Shown here: one piece after another, positions 17,517 to 25,502 of the stretch
Layout of the letters: every line of letters begins with the position of its first letter
How positions within the stretch are numbered: the stretch's first letter is position 1
Assembly: GCA_015066205.1 (NCBI GenBank)
Contig: SVOV01000009.1
Span: 1-64,000 of the forward strand
Reading direction: 5' to 3'
DNA: 64,000 nucleotides
From: Oscillospiraceae bacterium
GTDB lineage: Bacteria > Bacillota > Clostridia > Oscillospirales > Acutalibacteraceae
The notes under the pieces: generated by a model
Databases searched by the model: none
The model's input: the letters and a program-made list of their open reading frames with translations, nothing else
Told to the model about the DNA's origin: nothing
Position numbers and translations under genes: made by a program

Positions 17517-17548
17517 AAAAAAAGCACTTCGGAAGAAGTGCTTTTTTT
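17517..17548 (+). terminator. terminator of the LCAT-like hydrolase gene
   Basis: Perfect 12-bp stem AAAAAGCACTTC/GAAGTGCTTTTT with a GGAA loop, followed by further T. Confidence 0.92.
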
Positions 17549-17579
17549 GTGAGAAGCTTTGATTGTTTGTGTGAAATTT

Positions 17580-18559
17580 TTATTGCTGTACTGTAATATA
17601 TCGTCCGTCTTCAGTTACAGTAACACAGAATTGCTCCGTTAACGGATAACCTTTATACTTTAAATAAAAATGGCAATTATCCCATGAATTTTCCGTAATG
17701 TAATTGTATAGCTCTTCTGTTAATTCCTGCACGGGAGCATTTTTCACGCAATCTGTAATTTTGTTGACTTTTATTTTATCTGTAATATTATCGCTGTCAT
17801 AAGGATTTATAGACATCCAGACTTCTTCTATTTCATTATTATATATATCGGGAAATCGGAAGCCTTTTTTTACATGCAGTTGATTTAATGAGGTGTCATC
17901 AGGCTGATGGAATATAAAATCATCACTTTCTCCGCAAAATGAAAAATAGGAATACGGCGGGAAAAAATCATGTATTGAATTATCCGAAATGTATACCTTT
18001 TCCCGTAATACGCTGTCTATAAGATAATAAGGATGCATTCCTGATATATTATTCCCGATAATTCCTGTTTCCCGATAAGTATCTTCTATGTCACTCCAAT
18101 CAACATAATATTGTTTTTATATAATATTCCGTTATGAAAGCCTTCATCATCATATAAAAAAGTTGCTTCATATATGGATGTGCTCATTAAATATATAGCT
18201 GTGGTCAGTGATGAAACTGATAAAATGAATACAGTTACGGTAACAATTAATAGCTTTTTTACGAAATTTCTTTGGGAAATAACCTTTTCAGTTTCTTGTA
18301 CTGCATCGAGCAGATTATCTTCCGACTTCTGAACAAAGGTTTCTTCAGATATTTTTTCGCCTAAAAGCAATTCATTTACCGTTATACCAAATATATCAGA
18401 TAGCGGAACTAAAAGAGAGGAGTCGGGCAGTCCTTTTCCTGTTTCCCATCGAGAAACGGCTTTATCCGTAACATTCAGCTTTTCTGCAAGCTGAGCTTGA
18501 GTCAATTCTATTTCTTTCCTGAGAGAGGAAATAAAAGCTCCTGTCTTGTTTTCATTCAT
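17580..18559 (-). pseudogene. frameshifted XRE-family regulator with membrane segment and extracellular domain
   Basis: The first 157 codons (18559 to 18086) encode an XRE helix-turn-helix domain (LTQAQLAEKLNVTDKAVSRW at about 19-38), a linker, a membrane segment near 103-125 (LLIVTVTVFILSVSSLTTAI) and the start of an outer domain, then hit TAG. Read one base back from the A5 run at 18114-18118, the frame continues without interruption (YYVDWSDIEDTYRETGII...) into the 152-codon frame ending at 17580. So a single gene of about 325 codons is broken by a one-base loss in a poly-A run. The site is not a canonical X-XXY-YYZ slippery heptamer. True mutation or a sequencing error are both possible. 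The HTH half may still be functional. An ATAGGAGG site precedes the ATG. Confidence 0.75.
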
Positions 18560-18612
18560 TGAAATCGCCTCCTATGACAATAATTATACAATATTCATTA
18601 TAATTTTGCACC

Positions 18613-18625
18613 CTATGAATCATAG
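18613..18625. promoter_or_regulatory. candidate autoregulatory operator
   Basis: The 13-bp palindrome CTATGA-A-TCATAG lies about 55 bp upstream of the HTH gene, just beyond a minus-strand -10-like TATAAT (18583-18588). A further half site CTATGA is at 18572-18577 beside the ribosome site. The arrangement suits self-repression by the XRE protein; this is inference. Confidence 0.45.
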
Positions 18626-18698
18626 AATCGGCATTTAGATGCAATATTCCACCCACTTGCAAGGATGGATTTGGTTGAGCAAAAAAAGAATCTCTCTT

Positions 18699-18876
18699 AA
18701 TGAAATATTTTCCTTTAGGAAAATATGAAATAATCCTGACGGATTATGAAATTTTCTGCTACGCAGAAAGTGAAATTAAATTCGTTCCTTAACATTTGCG
18801 AAGCAAATATTTCATAGCGAAGCTATTTCATATTACGAAGTAATATTTCACTCGTTCCGCAGGAACGAATTTCATT
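18699..18876. repeat. palindromic comb of short hairpins, array 2
   Basis: Left words: ATGAAAT (18700), ATGAAAT (18725), ATGAAAT (18746), GTGAAAT (18770). Right words: ATTTCAT (18809), ATTTCAT (18825), ATTTCAC (18845), ATTTCAT (18869). Each right word is the reverse complement of a left word (with G-T where GTGAAAT is used), so four nested rungs can form. Between rungs sit hairpins on both sides: ATTTTCC/GGAAAAT (18707-18724), AATCC/GGATT (18732-18745), TTTCTGC/GCAGAAA (18753-18769), AGC-GAA-GCT (18816), ATTAC-GAA-GTAAT (18832) and TCGTTCC/GGAACGA (18852-18868). It is non-coding and lies between the HTH gene and tRNA-Leu. The stretch 18626-18698 shows nothing else I can support. Confidence 0.8.
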
Positions 18877-18910
18877 GAAAAAGCGACTTGTATCATACAA
18901 GTCGCTTTTT
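18877..18910 (-). terminator. terminator of tRNA-Leu
   Basis: AAAAAGCGACTTGT pairs with ACAAGTCGCTTTTT around a 5-base loop, directly after the tRNA 3' end on the minus strand. It abuts the hairpin array. Confidence 0.88.
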
Positions 18911-18911
18911 C

Positions 18912-18998
18912 TGGTGCGGATGACGGGAGTCGAACCCACATGAACTTGCATTCACTAGGACCTGAACCTAGCGCGTCTGCCAATTCCGCCACATCCGC
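18912..18998 (-). tRNA. tRNA-Leu (anticodon CAG)
   Basis: On the minus strand the gene starts GCGGATGTGGCGGAATTGGC, has the anticodon loop TTCAGGT (CAG, reads CUG) on a CTAGG/CCTAG stem, a long class II variable arm, the T-arm GGTTCGACTCC, and ends with an acceptor strand matching GCGGATG plus an encoded CCA. The 87-base length fits a leucine tRNA. Confidence 0.96.
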
Positions 18999-19194
18999 TT
19001 ATTATGTCCTTAAATTTTACACGGCAGGACTTTCCGAGGCGGAGCGTATCGCTTTTTCCGCAGATGCACTTTTTAGTGCTCAATTATATTATCACACCCG
19101 TTAAAAAAAGTCAATCATTTTTAAGGATATATTAATTTGACAAGTTTATAAAAGTAATATAAAATAATAGCATAATATAAAAGGAGCTGCTGTG

Positions 19195-19809
19195 ATGAAA
19201 AAGTCATTGAAGACAACACTCGGTATTGTCGGTGCTGTCGGTACTGCGGTTTTTGCCGCAGAAAATATATTTCTTACTAAAATTATAAGCGAAGCGAAAA
19301 AGGATTATTCCGGGGAGCTCGATTATCTTTTTGTTTTGGGCGGTCTTATTATAGGTGAAGAAACACCAAGCGAGCATCTTATGAAAAGAATCGAAAAAGC
19401 CGCTTCCTATCTGTCTTCTCATCCCGAAACCGTTGCAGTAACCTGCGGCGGATGCTTCAGAAAGGGGCAGAAAAAGAGCGAAGCCCTTATTATAAAAGAG
19501 CATCTTGTTTCAATGGGAATAGAGGAAGAGAGAATTCTTCTTGAGGATAAATCCACAACAACTAATGAGAATTTCCGATTCGGTAAGGCTATAGTTGAAA
19601 ATCACAGTAAAAAGGAGTTTTATGAGCTTAATGTAGGCTTTCTTTCCAGTGATTATCATCTTTTCCGTGCGGGAATAATTGCAAAGATCAACGGTCTTCC
19701 GGGGCTTCGCAAAATAGGAGCCGAGAGCACTGTAAAGGATTTTACCAGGGGAGCTCTCAGAGAATTGATGGTAGCTCCCGATCTTATAAATAATTATCTG
19801 AAAAAATAA
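19195..19809 (+). CDS. DUF218/YdcF-like protein
   Basis: A 204-residue protein with a short N-terminal hydrophobic segment and a YdcF/SanA-type domain. Landmarks are LFVLGGLIIGEETPSEHLMKR, a VAVTCGG strand-turn, RILLEDKSTTTNENFRFG and FLSSDYHLFRAG, which match the conserved S-x-T-x-E-N and S-x-x-x-H-x-x-R positions of the family. The family is linked to envelope integrity (SanA) and S-adenosylmethionine binding (YdcF) in Enterobacteria; the role here is not known. AAGGAG lies 8 bases from ATG 19195; an adjacent GTG at 19192 is the alternative start. Confidence 0.85.
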   Translation: MKKSLKTTLGIVGAVGTAVFAAENIFLTKIISEAKKDYSGELDYLFVLGGLIIGEETPSEHLMKRIEKAASYLSSHPETVAVTCGGCFRKGQKKSEALIIKEHLVSMGIEEERILLEDKSTTTNENFRFGKAIVENHSKKEFYELNVGFLSSDYHLFRAGIIAKINGLPGLRKIGAESTVKDFTRGALRELMVAPDLINNYLKK

Positions 19810-19814
19810 ATCTC

Positions 19815-19852
19815 AAAAAAAGCGGAACTGCCTGAAACAGCTCCGCTTTTAA
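19815..19852. terminator. bidirectional terminator between the DUF218 gene and the feo operon
   Basis: AAAAGCGGAACTG (19818-19830) pairs with CAGCTCCGCTTTT (19838-19850) with one mismatch; A/T runs on both sides let it serve both convergent units. Confidence 0.88.
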
Positions 19853-20020
19853 TTATTCTGCTTTGTCCTTACAGGAGCTGCAGCTGCTGCAGTTGCCCGA
19901 ACAGCTTTTTGAATCGGGACAGCCTATGCATTTTTTACCGCTTTTTTTAGCCTTATATATGTAAAGTCCTGCAAGTCCTACGATTAAGAGAATTATAAGA
20001 ATTATGATGATATCTTCCAT
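19853..20020 (-). CDS. FeoB-associated Cys-rich membrane protein
   Basis: A 55-residue protein: MED, an Ile/Leu membrane helix of about 18 residues ending LAGLYIYKAKK, then a C-terminal tail with seven Cys (KKCIGCPDSKSCSGNCSSC and SSCK). This is the layout of the small FeoB-associated family of Gram-positive bacteria, thought to assist iron transport. It begins only 3 bases after the feoB stop codon and ends at the shared terminator, so it is the last gene of the feoB unit. Confidence 0.9.
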   Translation of the reverse strand: MEDIIIILIILLIVGLAGLYIYKAKKSGKKCIGCPDSKSCSGNCSSCSSCKDKAE

Positions 20021-20023
20021 ATT

Positions 20024-22063
20024 TTAAGCTTTAACCTTTTCTTTTTTCTTCTGCTTTTCAGCCTTGGCGATTTTGTCACCTCTGATGCAAAGAGCAGTGA
20101 TAATAACAGCAAAGAGAACTACTGCAATAAGACCGGGGATGAAGCCTGCACCGACAGTGCCGGTTGTGATAAGAGTGCCTGCCTGATAAACGATAAATCC
20201 GATGGAGAAGCCTGTCATAAGCTGAAGACCAATTGCTCCCCAGAGCCATTTTGCACTCTTCATTTCGGAATTCATAGCACCGATAGCGGCGAAGCAGGGG
20301 GGAGTGAAGAGATTGAACATAAGATATGCGAGAGCCGCGGCCTTTGAAATTGCCATAACGCCCGCAACCTCTGTTCCTGCACCTTCCATAAGAGCAAGCT
20401 CTTCGGTATCTATAAGGTTTTCAAGCCCTACAAAGCATACAGCAAGAGTGCCTACAACATTTTCTTTTGCAATGAAGCCTGTAACCGCCGCTGCGGCAAG
20501 CTGCCAGGAGAGAACACCGACAACGGGAACGAGAAGATAAGAGAAGGGGCCTGCTATTGATGCGAGGATAGATTCATCAGCAGTTTCTGCTACCGTGAAG
20601 CGCCAGGTGAAGGACTGCATGACCTGAACAGCTGTATTACATACGAGGATAATTGTTGCGGCCTTTACTATATAAGCCCATCCGCGGGAGCACATTGACT
20701 TTATTGCTCTCATAAGAGAGGGAGCCTTATATTCGGGGAGCTCCATAATGAAGAAGGTTCTCTTGCCTGAATTTCCCGTGATCTTATTGATTATAAGAGC
20801 ACCGAAGAAGATTACAACAATGCCGACGAAATACATAAGAGGGCCGACCCAGGATGCATCACCGAAGAATGCACCTGCAAAAAGAGCAATAACGGGAAGC
20901 TTTGCGCCGCAGGGCATAAAGGGTGCGAGCATTGCGGCAGCTCTTCGTTCTCTTTCGTTTCGGATGGTTCTGCAAGCCATAACACCGGGAATTGCACAGC
21001 CTGTTCCGATAACAAAGGGGATTACTGATTTTCCCGAAAGCCCTACCTTTTTGAAGATGGGGTCGAGTACAACGGAAACTCGTGCCATATAGCCGCAGTC
21101 CTCAAGAAGAGCTATGAGGAAATACATTACCATAACAAGAGGAAGGAAGCCTACAACTGCACCGACACCGCCGATAATACCGTCAACAAGAAGTGCAAGA
21201 AGAAGAGGATGAGCACCCTCAAGAAGTCCTGCTACCCATTCACCGAGCATTTCGATAAGAGTTACAAGACCGGGAACGGTTGTACCGTTGCTGAATTCAT
21301 AGCCTTCGGCTATCCATACACCGGGGCCTGCCTGAGATATCCAGAACACGAGGAACATAACGACGGCAAAAATCGGAATGCCGAACCATTTATTTGTAAG
21401 AACAGCGTCAATTTTATCCTGACTGTTCTTGTTTCTTGTGAGCACCTTTCTGCTTTCAACCTCTTTTACGGTTTTGTTTACAAAGGCGAATCTTCTCTTA
21501 TCGGCCTCCTTGACGGCTGCCTTGTCACTGTAATTGAGAATTCCCTCATTGTAGGGAGCGGTCTGTCCCTTGCCGATAACGGAAACTGCGGCAGATATGA
21601 GCTCTTTAAGACCGTCGCCCGAGGTAGAGGTTGTGCTGATAACGGGACAGCCCAGCTTTTCGCTTAAAAGCTTTTCGTCTATCTTTGTTTCCTTTTTCTT
21701 ATTTATGTCAGCCTTGTTGAGTGCCACAACCACGGGGATACCCAATTCAAGCAGCTGAGTTGTGAAGAAAAGGCTTCTGCTTAAATTTGTAGCATCAACA
21801 ATATTGATGATGGCATCGGGAGAGGCATTTTTTACATAGTCGCTTGTAATACTCTCTTCCGAGGTAAAAGGCGACATTGAATATGCACCGGGAAGGTCAA
21901 CTGCAACAAGCTCTCTGCCGTCACAGTATATTTTCTTTACGGGAGCTTCCTTTTTGTCTACCGTAACACCTGCCCAGTTGCCGACCTTTTCATTTTTGCC
22001 GGTAAGGGCATTATACATTGTTGTTTTTCCGCTGTTGGGATTGCCTGCCAATGCAATTCTCAT
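20024..22063 (-). CDS. feoB: ferrous iron transporter B
   Basis: GTP-dependent Fe(II) importer in the cytoplasmic membrane; 679 residues. The N-terminal G domain has GNPNSGKTTMYNALTG (G1, residues 7-22), DLPGAYSM (G3), ALNKAD (G4), with a VGNWAGVTVDKKE switch I typical of FeoB. The membrane part includes two Gate-type repeats (GAVVGFLPLVMVMYFLIALL with EDCGYMARV, and MPCGAKLPV) and about eight to ten helices, ending in a lysine-rich tail. A CGGAGG site precedes the ATG. An operator palindrome lies 37-52 bp upstream, between feoA and feoB, and a terminator follows feoA, so feoB probably has its own iron-controlled promoter. Confidence 0.96.
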   Translation of the reverse strand: MRIALAGNPNSGKTTMYNALTGKNEKVGNWAGVTVDKKEAPVKKIYCDGRELVAVDLPGAYSMSPFTSEESITSDYVKNASPDAIINIVDATNLSRSLFFTTQLLELGIPVVVALNKADINKKKETKIDEKLLSEKLGCPVISTTSTSGDGLKELISAAVSVIGKGQTAPYNEGILNYSDKAAVKEADKRRFAFVNKTVKEVESRKVLTRNKNSQDKIDAVLTNKWFGIPIFAVVMFLVFWISQAGPGVWIAEGYEFSNGTTVPGLVTLIEMLGEWVAGLLEGAHPLLLALLVDGIIGGVGAVVGFLPLVMVMYFLIALLEDCGYMARVSVVLDPIFKKVGLSGKSVIPFVIGTGCAIPGVMACRTIRNERERRAAAMLAPFMPCGAKLPVIALFAGAFFGDASWVGPLMYFVGIVVIFFGALIINKITGNSGKRTFFIMELPEYKAPSLMRAIKSMCSRGWAYIVKAATIILVCNTAVQVMQSFTWRFTVAETADESILASIAGPFSYLLVPVVGVLSWQLAAAAVTGFIAKENVVGTLAVCFVGLENLIDTEELALMEGAGTEVAGVMAISKAAALAYLMFNLFTPPCFAAIGAMNSEMKSAKWLWGAIGLQLMTGFSIGFIVYQAGTLITTGTVGAGFIPGLIAVVLFAVIITALCIRGDKIAKAEKQKKKEKVKA

Positions 22064-22099
22064 AAATTATCCTCCGATTTTTCTTTTATATACATATTG

Positions 22100-22115
22100 G
22101 TTAGCGGTTGCTAAC
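22100..22115. promoter_or_regulatory. feoB operator palindrome
   Basis: Perfect 16-bp palindrome GTTAGC-GGTT-GCTAAC in the feoA-feoB gap. The same GTTAGC/GCTAAC arms occur twice before feoA. A -10-like TATATA lies a few bases downstream on the minus strand. A DtxR/MntR-type metal regulator is the likely binder, by analogy. Confidence 0.75.
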
Positions 22116-22123
22116 TATCATCC

Positions 22124-22160
22124 GAAAAAAAAGCAATCAGTGATCGCTGATTTTTTTTAA
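22124..22160. terminator. terminator after feoA
   Basis: AATCAG (22135-22140) pairs with CTGATT (22147-22152), with T-runs on both strands. It overlaps the feoA stop codon and separates feoA from feoB. Confidence 0.7.
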
Positions 22161-22372
22161 CCTACTATTATAGCGTCTGCAAGAGCATTATCTATATTGT
22201 ATCTGCCGTCTTTTATTGAAACCACACAGGTGCCTCTGAGAAAAGAGATGACCGTTATAGGTTCACCTGCATAACAACCGAGAGAGAAGAGGAAATCATC
22301 AAGCTCTTCATCGTCTGTCACAATATCTTTAATTATATATTCCTTGCCCTCTTCACAAGAAAGTAATGTCAT
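22157..22372 (-). CDS. feoA: FeoA family protein
   Basis: A 71-residue SH3-like protein of the FeoA family: MTLLSCEEGKEYIIKDI, then the LFSLGCYAGEPITVIS turn and RYNIDNALADAIIV end. FeoA proteins are thought to modulate FeoB. A GCAGGTG site lies before the ATG. It is read from the promoter at 22453-22481 whose start point falls on an operator palindrome, and it is followed by a terminator, unlike many feo operons where A and B are contiguous. Confidence 0.93.
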   Translation of the reverse strand: MTLLSCEEGKEYIIKDIVTDDEELDDFLFSLGCYAGEPITVISFLRGTCVVSIKDGRYNIDNALADAIIVG

Positions 22373-22394
22373 TTTTTACACCTGCTGTCAATTG

Positions 22395-22445
22395 ATTAGC
22401 CAAAGCTAACTTGTAATTACAAAAAACCGATTAGCATATGCTAAC
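22395..22445. promoter_or_regulatory. two feoA operator palindromes
   Basis: ATTAGC-CAAA-GCTAAC (22395-22410) and ATTAGC-ATAT-GCTAAC (22430-22445), spaced 35 bp start to start. The second lies at the predicted transcription start of the feoA promoter, the position expected of a repressor site. Confidence 0.8.
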
Positions 22446-22452
22446 CATAGAA

Positions 22453-22481
22453 ATAATATCACCGACAAAGTAAAAAGTCAA
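22453..22481 (-). promoter_or_regulatory. feoA promoter
   Basis: On the minus strand TTGACT (22476-22481), 17-bp spacer, TATTAT (22453-22458); the predicted start is at the edge of the palindrome 22430-22445. Confidence 0.75.
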
Positions 22482-22622
22482 GTCAAATTTTAATATTTTT
22501 TCAGTTAAAAACTATTTTTTTTGCTTATACTGTTTATTATGATTTTTTATGCGGCGGTATTCCGTTTTTCTTTACATTATGAATTAATTGTGATAAAATA
22601 AGTTATTAAGAGGTGATTCGAC

Positions 22623-23876
22623 ATAGAATTTTTTGAAAATAAAAGCTATGCGGAAAAAGTGCTTCTGATCTCTGTTGATACAGGCGAATTTGATGCCGAG
22701 GTTTCGGTCAATGAATTGAAGGAGCTTGTGAAAACTGCCGAGGGAGAAACTGTGGCAGTTATTATCCAGAAGCGACCGAAGCCGGACAGCGTGACCTTTA
22801 TCGGTACGGGAAAGCTTGAAGAAGCAAAGGAGATCTGCGAAAACAGTGAAATAGATGTTGTTATCTGCGACGGTGAGCTTACTCCCACTCAGGGAAGAGT
22901 TCTTGAAAAGCTTCTTAAAACAAGAGTTATTGACAGAACCGTTCTTATTCTCGATATTTTTGCAAAAAACGCAAGAAGCGGAGAGGGTAAGCTTCAGGTT
23001 GAGCTTGCACAGCTGAAGTATTCTCTTCCGAGGCTCTCGGGGCAGGGTACTGCTTTGTCAAGACTCGGCGGCGGTATCGGAACAAGAGGCCCCGGCGAAA
23101 CAAAGCTTGAAAGTGATAAGCGCCATATCAGAAGAAGGATACACACTCTTGAAGAGCAGCTGAAGGAGCTTTCCAAAAGAAGAAGGCTTCACAGGGAAAG
23201 AAGAAAAAAAGACGGAATTATCACGGCTGCAATAGTAGGCTATACTAATGCGGGAAAGTCCACTCTTCTGAATACCCTTGCAGATGCCGAGGTGCTTGCC
23301 GAAAACAAGCTTTTCGCAACCCTTGACCCCACGGCCCGTTCAATTAAGCTTCCCGACGGAAATGAGATCATGCTTATTGATACGGTAGGCTTTATCTCCC
23401 GTCTTCCGCACTTTCTTGTCGAAGCATTCAAGTCGACCCTTGAAGAGGCAACTAATGCGGATATTCTTATAATCCTTACGGATGCATCTGACCCCGAATG
23501 TGAGAATCAGCTTGAAGTAACAAAGGAGATACTGAAAGAATTATCCGAAGAAGAAAAGCCGATGATAACGGTTTATAATAAATGTGATATCGCGGATTCT
23601 TATCTTTTACCCGTCACAAAAAATACCGTTAAGATTTCTGCACTCAGGGGGATCGGAATAGACTCTCTTCTTGAATGTATAGCGGAGAATATGCCTCAGA
23701 CTAAAAAGAGAGTTCTTCTTCTTATTCCCTTTTCAGAGGGAAGACTCGCCAATGAAATACGCACCTCTTCAAGAATACTTAAAGAGGAATACCGTGACAG
23801 CGGTGTATTTCTTGATGCTGTAGTCGATGTGAATATAATGTATAAAATATTAGATTATATTGTAAAGGAAGAATGA
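22623..23876 (+). CDS. hflX: GTPase HflX
   Basis: Ribosome-binding GTPase that splits stalled or hibernating 70S ribosomes. The N-terminal HflX domain includes FIGTGKLEEAKE and the glycine-rich LSRLGGGIGTRGPGETKLE with the following basic helix; the G domain has GYTNAGKSTLL (G1), DTVGFISRLP (G3) and YNKCD (G4). Homology runs from about 22623 (IEFFENKSYAEKVLLISVDT), but that frame has a TGA at 22614 and no ATG, GTG or TTG before GTG 22659. An AGGTGA site stands 6 bases before an ATA at 22623, so I give that as the start (417 residues); GTG 22659 would cut 12 residues and has a poor ribosome site. It overlaps the next gene by 4 bp. Confidence 0.9.
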   Translation: MEFFENKSYAEKVLLISVDTGEFDAEVSVNELKELVKTAEGETVAVIIQKRPKPDSVTFIGTGKLEEAKEICENSEIDVVICDGELTPTQGRVLEKLLKTRVIDRTVLILDIFAKNARSGEGKLQVELAQLKYSLPRLSGQGTALSRLGGGIGTRGPGETKLESDKRHIRRRIHTLEEQLKELSKRRRLHRERRKKDGIITAAIVGYTNAGKSTLLNTLADAEVLAENKLFATLDPTARSIKLPDGNEIMLIDTVGFISRLPHFLVEAFKSTLEEATNADILIILTDASDPECENQLEVTKEILKELSEEEKPMITVYNKCDIADSYLLPVTKNTVKISALRGIGIDSLLECIAENMPQTKKRVLLLIPFSEGRLANEIRTSSRILKEEYRDSGVFLDAVVDVNIMYKILDYIVKEE

Positions 23877-24772
23877 AAATGAAAAGATATCTTATTATCA
23901 ATGCAGACGATTTCGGTATGTGCCGCAGTGCAAACCTTGCGGTTTATGACCTCTTCGAAAAGGGCGGAATTACCTCCGCTACCATTATGGCTCCCTGTCC
24001 CTGGGCAAAGGAAGCCGCCGTTTGGGCAGCAGCCCACCCCGAATATGCGGTAGGTCTTCATCTTACAACAACAGCCGAATGGGGAAATTACCGCTGGACA
24101 CCCGTAGCCGAAAATGTTCCCTCTCTTCGTGATGAGGAGGGCTTTATGTGGCACGAATCCGATCAGTTTGAACAGCACGCAGAGCTTGAGGATGTAAGAA
24201 AGGAAATCTGCGCTCAGTATGACAGACTTGCTCAGTATGGCTTCAAGCCCTCTCATTTTGATAATCATATGGGCTCTCTCTACGGTGTTGCAACAGGAAG
24301 ATTTGAGCTTCTTTCTCTTACTATTGAGGAATGTGCAAAGCACGGCGGTATGCCCTTCCGTTTTCCCTCAAAGTTTACGGATGAACAGTTCGGAAACAAG
24401 ATGCTTGACATAAATGTTCCGAAAGAGGCAGTCACAGCTCTTATTGAGCCTATGGTTCAGGGTGCAAATGCTGCGGGAGTTGCAATTCTTGACTACCTTA
24501 TGCCCGGTGACTGGAACGGACCGCAGAGCGAAAGCTATGAAAACTTCAGAGAATATATTTTTGAAAAATACCGTGCATTTCCCGAGGGAATCATTGAAAC
24601 ATATATTCATCCCGTTATTGAGACCGAAGAGATCAAAGGGATCTGCGGCTCCTGGCAGAGGAGAAACTGGGAATATAAGCTCTTCTCTGATCCCAAGACC
24701 CTTGAATTCATAAAGTCACAGAATATTGAGCTTATCAATTACCGTGATCTTAAGAAAATGAGATTCGGTTGA
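23873..24772 (+). CDS. YdjC/ChbG-family carbohydrate deacetylase
   Basis: A 299-residue metal-dependent deacetylase of the type that acts on chitooligosaccharides or other N-acetylated sugars. Metal and catalytic motifs are INADDFGMC (Asp pair at about 11-12), HLTTTAEW, and PSHFDNHMGSLYG with the second metal His. The C-terminal half has ETYIHPVIET and GSWQRRNWEYKLF. The start ATG overlaps the hflX stop by 4 bp. It is a clear paralogue of the gene at 46911-47789, sharing the ADDFG, HMG-LYG and TWQRR/SWQRR blocks. Substrate is unknown. Confidence 0.9.
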   Translation: MKMKRYLIINADDFGMCRSANLAVYDLFEKGGITSATIMAPCPWAKEAAVWAAAHPEYAVGLHLTTTAEWGNYRWTPVAENVPSLRDEEGFMWHESDQFEQHAELEDVRKEICAQYDRLAQYGFKPSHFDNHMGSLYGVATGRFELLSLTIEECAKHGGMPFRFPSKFTDEQFGNKMLDINVPKEAVTALIEPMVQGANAAGVAILDYLMPGDWNGPQSESYENFREYIFEKYRAFPEGIIETYIHPVIETEEIKGICGSWQRRNWEYKLFSDPKTLEFIKSQNIELINYRDLKKMRFG

Positions 24773-24773
24773 T

Positions 24774-25484
24774 ATGCAGATTCTGATGAGCCGTATGAGA
24801 GCGGCTATGGAAAAGTATAATATGATAGAAGACGGTGACAGAATTGCAGTCGGCGTTTCGGGCGGAAAGGATTCTCTTGCTCTTTTGTATGCACTTTCCG
24901 AAATGCGCCGTTTCTATCCGAAAAAATATGAGCTGACGGCTGTTACCGCCGATATGAAGTTTTTCGGGGAAAAAACAGACTTTTCGGAGATATCGGCTCT
25001 ATGCGAAAGAATCGGAGTTTCTTATACCGTAAAGGAAACAGAGCTTTATCATATTATTTTTGAAACAAGAAAAGAAAAGAATCCCTGCTCTCTTTGTGCC
25101 AGAATGAGAAGAGGAATTCTTCACGATGTAACACGGGAGCTTGGCTGTAATAAGCTCGCTCTCGGTCATCATATGGATGATGCGGCAGAAACATTTATGA
25201 TGAATCTTCTGTCGGGAGGAAGAATTGAGAGCTTCCGCCCCGTGACCTATCTTTCCCGCAAGGATATCACGATGATAAGACCTATGATATTTGCGACGGA
25301 AAAAGAGGTCTTATCCGCGGCAAGAAAAATGTCGCTTCCCACAGTTGAAAGTCCCTGTCCTATGGACAAAACAAGTAACCGTAATGAAATGAAAGAGCTG
25401 CTGAAGAGTCTTGAAAAGGATTTTCCCGCCCTTAAAGAAAAAATAATAGGCGGAATGCAGAAGGGCGAAATCAGCGGCTGGTAA
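24774..25484 (+). CDS. TtcA-type tRNA thiolation ATPase
   Basis: A 236-residue PP-loop ATPase. The pyrophosphate loop is VSGGKDSLALL (Ser29-Ser34). The CSLCARMRRG pair (CxxC near 103) and ALGHHMDDAAETFMMNLL match TtcA, which makes 2-thiocytidine at tRNA position 32, often with an Fe-S cluster; a third Cys is in ESPCPMD. It starts one base after the previous stop codon, so it is cotranscribed with hflX and the deacetylase gene. Another PP-loop sulfur-transfer role cannot be excluded. Confidence 0.85.
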   Translation: MQILMSRMRAAMEKYNMIEDGDRIAVGVSGGKDSLALLYALSEMRRFYPKKYELTAVTADMKFFGEKTDFSEISALCERIGVSYTVKETELYHIIFETRKEKNPCSLCARMRRGILHDVTRELGCNKLALGHHMDDAAETFMMNLLSGGRIESFRPVTYLSRKDITMIRPMIFATEKEVLSAARKMSLPTVESPCPMDKTSNRNEMKELLKSLEKDFPALKEKIIGGMQKGEISGW

Positions 25485-25502
25485 GAAAAGAGGAAATATA
25501 TA

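Noticed and set aside
18086-18160. Programmed -1 frameshifting in the XRE gene
   Set aside because: The A5 run does not form an X-XXY-YYZ heptamer in frame and no strong downstream stem or pseudoknot is evident.
18699-18876. Hairpin array as a CRISPR array
   Set aside because: The repeated words are only 7 nt, change orientation at the centre, and the intervening sequences are themselves palindromes; no cas gene is near.
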